From positions 1 to 20,229 of the forward strand of contig JAYUMV010000066.1 in the NCBI GenBank assembly GCA_043762265.1: a stretch of 20,229 bases of DNA, read 5' to 3'. Below the pieces are notes generated by a model, which had not been told where the DNA came from, did not search any database, and saw nothing but the letters and a program-made list of their open reading frames with translations. This DNA is from JANXLO01 sp043762265 (GTDB taxonomy: Bacteria; Armatimonadota; Chthonomonadetes; Chthonomonadales; Chthonomonadaceae). Position 1 is the first letter of the stretch. The number at the start of each line of letters is the position of its first letter. Positions 14,395 through 20,229 of this stretch are shown piece after piece. The position numbers and the translations under genes are program-made.

Positions 14395-15318
14395 GTGACT
14401 GACCTGACCGCCACTCGAAAGCGCTACGAAACCGCTCTGGAGAGACTGATCACGCAGGTAAAACAGGACGTCACCATTCTCGCGGCCGTCCTGCTCGGGA
14501 GCCTTTCGCACGATGTCGTCTGGGAAAAGTCCGACATCGATCTGATGTTGATCACGCAGGACGGATTGCGACTACAGCAGGAGAGTTTCTGCCTGGTCGA
14601 AGACGACGTCAATATTCATGTCTACCTGAGAACACGCAGCGAGTTCAAGCGGGTGCTGGGAGGCGCGACCCAGAGTTCGTTTATGCACTCCCTGCTGATG
14701 AAGGGCCGCATCCTTTATACCCGCGATGAGACGTTTGAGGAGCTCTTCGCGAATCGGGAGCATATTGGAGCGTACGACCAGGAAGTCCAGCTCTTGCGTA
14801 CCGTCATCCCGCTCCTTCCCACCCTCACTAAGGCAGAAAAGTGGCTGCATGTCCGACAAGACACCGACTACTGTTTCTACTGGCTTTTAAAGTCTGTGGA
14901 CTACCTCGCCAGTATTGAGACTATTCTGCACAGAGAAGTGACCGGTCGCGAGGTGATTCAGCAGGCGCTCAAGATTAATCCTGACCTCTTCCACGTTCTC
15001 TATACCGACCTGATCCGTGCCGATAAGACTCCAGAACGCCTGGACGAGGCTCTGGAGACAATTCGGCAGTACCTGCGGGAGCGCGCCCCTGTTCTTTTTC
15101 GGCCCATTTTCGAGTTCCTCGCGGAAGCGCACGGCATCCGTTCTGCCACCGAGATCGATCATCACTTCCGCAACCAGAGGAACGTTGCGGATGTCTCTAC
15201 CCTCTGTGAGTGGCTTGCCGACGAAAGCTTTTTGCAAAAACTCGCTGCTCCGGTTCGCCTGACGGAGAAGAGCCGCGTCGATGTCCAAGAGGCCGCCTAC
15301 TACTACACTACAGACTGA
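14395..15318 (+). CDS. Nucleotidyltransferase-fold protein (GS-DxD type) with helical C-terminal region
   Basis: The protein has 307 residues. GTG 14395 is preceded by AGGAAGGAG (14381-14389). The N-terminal domain has the pol-beta-type nucleotidyltransferase signature: LLGSLSHD (34-41), then DIDLML with two metal-binding Asp residues (47 and 49). The third carboxylate normally found on the next strand is not obvious; that strand reads NIHVYL. The C-terminal two-thirds is helical (KAEKWLHVRQDTDYCFYWLL, DYLASIETI), possibly HEPN-like. The substrate cannot be named: family relatives include antibiotic- and protein-modifying enzymes and inactive members. The stop lies 11 nt inside the convergent glycosyltransferase gene, so the two 3' ends overlap with no room for a terminator. 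Confidence 0.8.
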   Translation: MTDLTATRKRYETALERLITQVKQDVTILAAVLLGSLSHDVVWEKSDIDLMLITQDGLRLQQESFCLVEDDVNIHVYLRTRSEFKRVLGGATQSSFMHSLLMKGRILYTRDETFEELFANREHIGAYDQEVQLLRTVIPLLPTLTKAEKWLHVRQDTDYCFYWLLKSVDYLASIETILHREVTGREVIQQALKINPDLFHVLYTDLIRADKTPERLDEALETIRQYLRERAPVLFRPIFEFLAEAHGIRSATEIDHHFRNQRNVADVSTLCEWLADESFLQKLAAPVRLTEKSRVDVQEAAYYYTTD

Positions 15319-16555
15319 GCAAGATTTTGAGAATCGTCTCGGCGGCGTGGGGACGACCGATGCGCAGGGAGTTGCAGCGCATGCGTTCCAGTTCGCAGGG
15401 GGTGTCGAGCAGGGCGTTTGCCCTCGTGGTGAGTTCGTCGGGAGCTTCTGCACGCAGCGCCGTGCCGCTCTCCAGCAGGTAGTCGGCGTTGCTCTCCTCC
15501 TGCCCTGGGATAATCAACGGGGAGTAGATGAGCATGGGGACGCCACTGGCTAGCGCCTCCGAGAAAGTCGCGCCGCCCGGCTTGCCGATCAAAAGGTCGC
15601 TGGCCCGCATAAGCCCCGCCATCTCATCGCGTGACACCAATCCCTTCGGCACAAAGCGCACCTGCGTTTTGGGAGCGATCTCCTCCAACGACTGTGTCAG
15701 CGAACGAAGCGCGCCTTCGTTCCTTCCACAGACGATGACCACCTGACAGGGCCGATCCAGCGCCGCCAGCGCTTCGGTCACCTCCCGCAAGGGCCCCCCT
15801 CCGATACCGCCCGATGTTACCAAGAGCGTCGGCAAAGTAGGATCCAGCCCCATGCGCAGGCGCGCGGTGGCTTGAGGCTCCTGGACTCCGAACAGCCTAT
15901 CGATCGGGATTCCGGTCGTGGAGACGCGCCCTTTATAGTCCGGGCGCCGGCGTTCCAGCACCTGCCGCGAATAGTCGGTCGGAACGCAGATATGATCGGA
16001 GCGCCCCCCCAGCCAGAGCCGGTGCGGATAGACGTCGGTCAGCACCGTGACTATTTTCGGAATCGGCCCTGTATAGTCGCGATAATAACGTGTCAGGCAA
16101 GGGAGAGGCAGATAGTGAGGGCAGACAATGCGTTCCGGAGAGAAAGATTTAAGTGTCTCGGTCAGGCGCGAGAAGGCCATCAAGTCCATTTTGGATTGTA
16201 GGGTATAGAAGGGCGAGCGTTTGTCCATCAGACGATAGAGCATTCCCCAGAGGCGCGGAGCGCTGCGGACAAGGTTCTCATAGCCACCCCGATACCAGAC
16301 ACGGCTGGCGGGCGAAGCGACATCCAGAATATCCAGCGTGTGCACTTCCATGTCGTGTCGGCGCATCGCTGCTTCCAGAGCCGCCGCTGCCGTCACATGC
16401 CCGTTCCCTATCGAGGCCGTCAAAATCAGAGTGCGAGGTCGCGTCGATAACGCGATCTCCGTCGGCTCCGAGCCGTCCCGTACTGCCGTCTGGCCATCCT
16501 GGGCGTCGGCTCTTTCCGCCCTAGAAGACGGCGTACCTGCGTGGAGTTCAACCAC
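15308..16555 (-). CDS. MGDG synthase-like glycosyltransferase (GT28-type)
   Basis: The protein has 415 residues. GTG 16555-16553 is chosen because AGGGAG lies 6 nt upstream. After a polar N-terminal extension of about 40 residues, the acceptor-binding domain starts with LILTASIGNGHVTAA, the MGDG-synthase/UgtP hallmark (SxGxGH). The middle includes IVCPHYLPLPCL and VTVLTDVYPHRLW. The C-terminal GT-B donor domain has LLVTSGGIGGGPLREV, VVIVCGRNEGAL and the nucleotide-sugar motif LLIGKPGGATFSEALASGVPM, then PGQEESNADYLLESG. Such enzymes transfer galactose or glucose to diacylglycerol at the inner membrane face; the sugar donor and lipid product are not deducible here. There is no membrane helix, so peripheral association is likely. 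It is divergent from the UvrA gene and convergent, with an 11-nt overlap, with the nucleotidyltransferase gene. Confidence 0.92.
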   Translation of the reverse strand: MVELHAGTPSSRAERADAQDGQTAVRDGSEPTEIALSTRPRTLILTASIGNGHVTAAAALEAAMRRHDMEVHTLDILDVASPASRVWYRGGYENLVRSAPRLWGMLYRLMDKRSPFYTLQSKMDLMAFSRLTETLKSFSPERIVCPHYLPLPCLTRYYRDYTGPIPKIVTVLTDVYPHRLWLGGRSDHICVPTDYSRQVLERRRPDYKGRVSTTGIPIDRLFGVQEPQATARLRMGLDPTLPTLLVTSGGIGGGPLREVTEALAALDRPCQVVIVCGRNEGALRSLTQSLEEIAPKTQVRFVPKGLVSRDEMAGLMRASDLLIGKPGGATFSEALASGVPMLIYSPLIIPGQEESNADYLLESGTALRAEAPDELTTRANALLDTPCELERMRCNSLRIGRPHAAETILKILLSL

Positions 16556-16921
16556 AGCAAACTCCCTTGTTTGAATACGTACTTTACAGGAACCACCGAG
16601 AATGTAATTTCGAGCGGGTAGACGAAAGTCACATACCAGTTGCCTTTATTGTACCGTAGATTCTACGCCCTTGCTACCCGACACCCACCTAGGCAACCCT
16701 GTTTTTAGGCTTCCCCGCAGTCCCCTGTGCAGGAAAGTTTCTTCCCCGTCGGGAATCAGACGCTGGGTTCAGCCGCCTCGGTTCCCAAAACACTCCTGCT
16801 GTTCTTTGAGACGCCCTTTCCGCCTTCTGGTAACGACACAGAGTGTCACCCATGAGAATTAAAATTTGCCAGCATAGTCTCCTGTCTCTGCGCAGGCCAA
16901 CCGGGAGGAGCAAGAACGTCC
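16556..16921. other. Divergent intergenic region between glycosyltransferase and uvrA-family genes
   Basis: The 366 bp contain no convincing ORF. They should hold both promoters, but I find no clear consensus pair for uvrA. GACAC-AGA-GTGTC (16835-16847) is a small dyad upstream of an AT-rich patch (16854-16867). I see no obvious Gram-positive-type LexA box (GAAC-N4-GTTC). GGAGGAG (16904-16910) is the uvrA ribosome binding site. Confidence 0.5.
16655..16667. promoter_or_regulatory. 13-bp dyad next to a minus-strand -10-like element
   Basis: CGTAGA-T-TCTACG is a perfect 6-bp inverted repeat around one base. Immediately beside it, TACAAT on the minus strand (16653-16648) resembles a -10 box for the glycosyltransferase gene, so the dyad would occupy the promoter spacer, as an operator might. 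No matching -35 is evident. Confidence 0.3.
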
Positions 16922-19801
16922 ATGCGAACGACGATCGAGATTCGTGGTGCGAGAGAACATAATCTGAAGAACATCAGCCTGGAGATTCCCCGCGATAAGC
17001 TTGTCGTCGTAACCGGCGTAAGCGGTTCAGGGAAGTCTTCGCTGGCTTTCGATACCGTCTATGCCGAGGGACAACGCCGCTATATGGAATCGCTCTCGTC
17101 TTTTGAAAAGCGGTTTATCGAACAGGTGAGCCGCCCGGCGGTGGACTTCCTGAACGGTCTTTCACCGGTCATCTCCATCGAGCAGAAGACCATCGGGCGC
17201 AATCCTCGCTCGACCGTCGGCACTATGACCGACATCAGCAGTTATCTCAACCTGCTCTTCTCCACCATCGGCATTGCCCACTGCCCCTACTGCCGCCGTG
17301 AAATCCCTATCCGCTCGAAAACGCAGATCGTCGAGATGCTGGCAGGACTGCCAGCAGGCGTGGTCTTCGAACTGCGCGCTCCGGTCTTCCCGATCTACGG
17401 CGAAGACCTGGAGTTCCTGTTCGCGGAGCTTCGCAAGAAGGGCTACCGGCGCCTGGTCATCGACGGTGAGCCGGTGGACATCAGCGAGGAGCAGGAGCGG
17501 GACGCAACGACGGTGCAGGCGATGGAAGTGATTATCGACAAGTTCGTCGCGAAACCGGGGCTCGACCGGCAACTGGTCGTTGCCGTCGAAAACGCGCTGG
17601 CCGTCGGGGAGCAGTTTTTGCGGGTGCATTTCGTCAGCGTGCCAGAGGGCGTCGCACAGGAGAGACTGCTCGCTTCCTTCGGCTGCCCCGAACATGGACT
17701 GGCGCTGGGCGACATCCGGTCGGAACAGTTTATGTTCAACAACCCTACCTCTGCCTGCCGCACCTGCTCTGGCCTCGGAACCTATCTCCAGGTTCATCCT
17801 GCCCTGCTTCTGCCCGACACCTCCCGCAGCATCATTGGCGGGGCCTTCGTGCCCGACGCCTTTCGCTGGAATCCCGATACCTGGGACGGCGCGCTCCTAT
17901 GGAGCCTGGCCCAGAAGTACGGCTTCGATCTCGACACGCCCTTTCGCGATCTCTCCCCGGAGGCCGTCCACCTGGTGCTTTACGGGACCAAAGGCGCGAA
18001 TTTCACCCTGCTCCAGCCTGATGGCGCGAAGACACGGGGCAAATACCTCGGGCAGCAGATGAAATGGGACGGCATAGTCCCGCGTATCGACCGCCACTAC
18101 CGGCGTTATCGGCAGCAACAGGTCTCTAATTCGCACATGGAATCCTATCTGGAGAAGGTGATGGTCGAGCATCGCTGCCCCGACTGCCAGGGAGCGCGGG
18201 TGCGTTCCCAGCGCCTGCTCGTGACCGTGGGCAGACACAATATTTTTGCCCTCGGCGAGCAGAACTTCTCCGAACTGAAGTGCATTCTGGATGCCCTGGA
18301 ACCGGGAACGCGCAATCGGGAAGCGGGAGATCAGATTTTGCGAGAGATTATCGGGCGTCTGGAGCTTCTGCTCGGGATCGGCCTCGACTACCTCAACTTC
18401 AACCGCAAGGCTGGCACGCTTTCGGGAGGAGAGGCGCAGCGCATTCGGCTCTCTACGCAGATCGGCAGCGGCCTGATGGGCATGCTCTACGTCCTCGACG
18501 AGCCGAGCATCGGACTGCATCCCAAGGACAACCAGAAGATGATCGGCACACTACGCCGTCTGCGGGATCTCGGCAATACGGTGCTGGTGGTCGAACACGA
18601 TGAGGAGACGATGCGCGCCGCCGACCATGTCATCGAGATGGGACCGGGCGCGGGCATCCACGGCGGCGAAGTCGTCGTGCAGGGGACGCTGGACACCTTG
18701 CTGGCGCATCCGACCTCGCTGACCGGGCAGTTCCTCAGCGGCAGACGCTCTCTGCCCACTCCGAAGCAGCGTCGCCCCGGCAACGGTAAGACGCTGACGG
18801 TGCGGGGCGCACGGGAGAACAACCTGAAAGATGTCACCGTCGATTTTCCGCTCGGCACCCTGACCTGCATCACAGGGGCCTCCGGTTCCGGCAAATCGAC
18901 TCTCGTCAACGACATCCTGTTCAAACAGCTCAGTTCCCTGCTCTACGACAGCCGTATCCTGGCTGGAGAGCACGATGGCATCGCAGGCGTCGAACACATT
19001 AAAGACATCATCGACATCAATCAAGCGCCGATCGGCCGCACTCCGCGCTCCAACCCCGCCACCTATATCGGCTTCTACGACCATATTCGCAACCTCTTTG
19101 CGCTCGTGCCGGAATCCGTGGAGCGCGGCTACACTGCCTCTCGGTTCTCGTTCAATGTGAAGGGAGGCCGCTGTGAGGAGTGCGCAGGAGACGGGACGGT
19201 GACGACGCATCTGGGCTTTATGCCGGACGTGGAGGTGCAGTGCGAGGCTTGCAAAGGCGCACGCTACAATGCGGAGACGCTGGAGATCACCTACAAAGGC
19301 AAGAACATCGCCGAGGTCCTGACAATGTCGATCGAGGAGGGGGCGGAGTTTTTCCACGGTCAGCCCTCCATTGCCCGCAAGTTGGCTCTGCTGAACGAAC
19401 TCGGGCTCGGCTATCTGACCATCGGCCAGTCCGCGACGACCCTCTCAGGCGGGGAGGCCCAGCGCATCAAGCTCGCCAACGAACTCAGTAAACTCAAGCG
19501 TGGCGGCAACATCCTCTACATTCTCGACGAGCCGACCACCGGCCTGCATCTCGCCGACATCGAGCGCCTGCTCGAATGCCTGAAGAGACTGGTAGACGCC
19601 GGTCACACAGCGCTCGTCATCGAGCACCATCTCGACGTCATCAAGTCGGCGGACCACGTCATCGACCTCGGCCCCGAAGGCGGCCACAACGGAGGCGAGA
19701 TCCTGTTCTGCGGCACTCCCGAAGCGCTCGCCCAGGAGCCCCGATCCTACACTGGCCAGTTCCTCAAACACCATCTACAACAGGAGGCAAACCGAAAATG
19801 A
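16922..19801 (+). CDS. uvrA: UvrA-family excinuclease ABC ATPase subunit
   Basis: The protein has 959 residues, close to normal UvrA length. It has two ABC ATPase halves: Walker A GVSGSGKSS (32-40) and GASGSGKST (652-660), and signatures LSGGEAQRI at 500-508 and 841-849. Walker B segments are LYVLDEPSIGLHP and LYILDEPTTGLHL. The C-terminal zinc finger is intact (CEECAGDG...CEACKGARYN). UvrA dimers scan DNA for bulky lesions and load UvrB. The sequence is divergent: RRYMESLSSFEKRF, FMFNNPTSACRTC and the first finger CPYC...CPEH, with His replacing a Cys, differ from canonical UvrA. It may therefore be a second paralogue of the kind seen beside housekeeping uvrA. ATG 16922 follows GGAGGAG. Its stop overlaps the next ATG (ATGA). 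Confidence 0.95.
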   Translation: MRTTIEIRGAREHNLKNISLEIPRDKLVVVTGVSGSGKSSLAFDTVYAEGQRRYMESLSSFEKRFIEQVSRPAVDFLNGLSPVISIEQKTIGRNPRSTVGTMTDISSYLNLLFSTIGIAHCPYCRREIPIRSKTQIVEMLAGLPAGVVFELRAPVFPIYGEDLEFLFAELRKKGYRRLVIDGEPVDISEEQERDATTVQAMEVIIDKFVAKPGLDRQLVVAVENALAVGEQFLRVHFVSVPEGVAQERLLASFGCPEHGLALGDIRSEQFMFNNPTSACRTCSGLGTYLQVHPALLLPDTSRSIIGGAFVPDAFRWNPDTWDGALLWSLAQKYGFDLDTPFRDLSPEAVHLVLYGTKGANFTLLQPDGAKTRGKYLGQQMKWDGIVPRIDRHYRRYRQQQVSNSHMESYLEKVMVEHRCPDCQGARVRSQRLLVTVGRHNIFALGEQNFSELKCILDALEPGTRNREAGDQILREIIGRLELLLGIGLDYLNFNRKAGTLSGGEAQRIRLSTQIGSGLMGMLYVLDEPSIGLHPKDNQKMIGTLRRLRDLGNTVLVVEHDEETMRAADHVIEMGPGAGIHGGEVVVQGTLDTLLAHPTSLTGQFLSGRRSLPTPKQRRPGNGKTLTVRGARENNLKDVTVDFPLGTLTCITGASGSGKSTLVNDILFKQLSSLLYDSRILAGEHDGIAGVEHIKDIIDINQAPIGRTPRSNPATYIGFYDHIRNLFALVPESVERGYTASRFSFNVKGGRCEECAGDGTVTTHLGFMPDVEVQCEACKGARYNAETLEITYKGKNIAEVLTMSIEEGAEFFHGQPSIARKLALLNELGLGYLTIGQSATTLSGGEAQRIKLANELSKLKRGGNILYILDEPTTGLHLADIERLLECLKRLVDAGHTALVIEHHLDVIKSADHVIDLGPEGGHNGGEILFCGTPEALAQEPRSYTGQFLKHHLQQEANRK

Positions 19802-19992
19802 ACCCGACCATTGAACTCGATCTGCCTGCCGAAATCCAGTCCGCTCTCGACGCCAATGAAAAGGCGCGCACCCGCTTCGAAAGCCTGCCGCCCTCCCACC
19901 GAACCGAATACTTGAATCACATTAACGAAGCCAAAAAGCCCGAAACCCGCGTCCGTCGCATTGAAGCCATGCTCGCCCGTCTCTCTGAGTAA
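19798..19992 (+). CDS. YdeI/OmpD-associated-type miniprotein
   Basis: The protein has 64 residues. ATG 19798 overlaps the uvrA stop as ATGA. AGGAGG (19782-19787) inside the uvrA end gives a strong ribosome binding site, so translation is probably coupled. The segment LPPSHRTEYLNHINEAKKPE followed by TRVRRIEAMLARL is the characteristic C-terminal motif of the YdeI/OmpD-associated family (PF13376-like). Here it forms nearly the whole protein, preceded only by a short LDLPAEIQSALDANEKAR helix. Members are linked to bacteriocin or peptide resistance in enterobacteria, but the mechanism is unknown. The tight link to a uvrA gene is unexplained. Confidence 0.85.
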   Translation: MNPTIELDLPAEIQSALDANEKARTRFESLPPSHRTEYLNHINEAKKPETRVRRIEAMLARLSE

Positions 19993-20078
19993 GTCCATTA
20001 TGGCAGGCCACACGACGCTCCCGAACGAAATTGCACCCTACAAGCAAGGGGTCGAGCAAAAAAATCTAGGCGGCGTTT

Positions 20079-20229
20079 CTATTGTTTGATTAAGAGGGCG
20101 GAGAGGGTTTCGGCGTAGAGGCGATGACCAAAATCGTTGGGATGATTGACGCCGTTACCGGTGAAGTCCAGGTAAGTTTTGTTCTTCAGGATCTCCTCCC
20201 AGACCGAAGTGAGGTCAGCGACCGCGATG
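20079..20229 (-). CDS. C-terminal end of an SGNH/GDSL hydrolase (5' partial)
   Basis: On the minus strand the frame entering at 20228 runs 49 codons to TAG (20081-20079). The end contains NGVNHPNDFGHRLYAETL, the block of SGNH hydrolases that carries the catalytic Asp and His (DFGH). The catalytic Ser and the other blocks lie outside the window. Such enzymes are esterases or lipases acting on acyl or acetyl groups, often of polysaccharides; the substrate cannot be read from this fragment. It converges with the YdeI-like gene, and the 86 bp between them show no clear terminator. Confidence 0.85.
   Translation of the reverse strand, partial: IAVADLTSVWEEILKNKTYLDFTGNGVNHPNDFGHRLYAETLSALLIKQ

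Noticed and set aside
14887..15453. 188-codon minus-strand frame bridging the nucleotidyltransferase and glycosyltransferase 3' ends
   Set aside because: It overlaps two well-supported genes in shadow frames.
16680..16921. SOS (LexA) box upstream of uvrA
   Set aside because: I found no GAAC-N4-GTTC or similar dyad; only the short GACAC-AGA-GTGTC, which does not match a LexA consensus I know.
17162..19357. Several minus-strand frames opposite uvrA (17162-17797, 17897-18520, 18551-19357)
   Set aside because: All lie opposite highly conserved UvrA motifs and have no recognisable protein features.

Overview
The window is about 20 kb of GC-rich bacterial chromosome with short intergenic gaps. 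It holds one truncated and frameshifted gene, and I see no phage, insertion sequence, CRISPR array, tRNA or rRNA. Small zinc-ribbon/membrane proteins with low-complexity linkers, a MGDG-synthase-type glycosyltransferase, a tricorn-like S41 protease, a DUF892 ferritin-like protein and a divergent UvrA together suggest a deep-branching Terrabacteria lineage such as Armatimonadota or Chloroflexota (Ktedonobacteria). That placement is a guess from gene content, not a demonstrated one.

Left part (1-5600). The 3' end of an unknown gene is followed by a zinc-ribbon polytopic membrane protein. After a structured leader comes a two-gene unit: an animal-type haem peroxidase, then, 34 bp later, a copper-radical oxidase of the galactose/glyoxal oxidase type carrying five FG-GAP-like repeats at its N-terminus. 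All expected catalytic residues of both enzymes are visible. Such oxidases make H2O2 and peroxidases use it, so the pair reads as a coupled oxidation system. This is the most interesting feature of the window.

Middle (5800-10390). An ABC1/UbiB-type atypical kinase is followed by a membrane-anchored HEAT-like protein. The HEAT-like reading frame has apparently lost its stop and runs antisense through the whole next gene, a zinc-ribbon/single-TM protein on the minus strand. Next is a stretch of about 750 bp without a convincing protein gene. It carries a candidate promoter and operator for the minus-strand gene and a strong rho-independent terminator with no gene in front of it. A small unknown ORF follows.

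Right-centre (10400-15320). A tricorn-type S41 protease lacks its 5' part and has a frameshift in a GC dinucleotide run, yet keeps its catalytic Ser-His, Ser and Glu codons. Then come a DUF892 protein, smpB (convergent with it across a shared bidirectional terminator and driven by a near-consensus promoter), and a two-gene unit of a membrane-anchored carboxypeptidase-regulatory-like domain protein and a nucleotidyltransferase-fold protein.

Right end (15300-20229). A MGDG-synthase-like glycosyltransferase lies on the minus strand, divergent from a full-length UvrA-family ATPase. The UvrA stop overlaps the start of a 64-residue YdeI/OmpD-associated-type miniprotein. The window closes with the C-terminal end of an SGNH/GDSL hydrolase on the minus strand.
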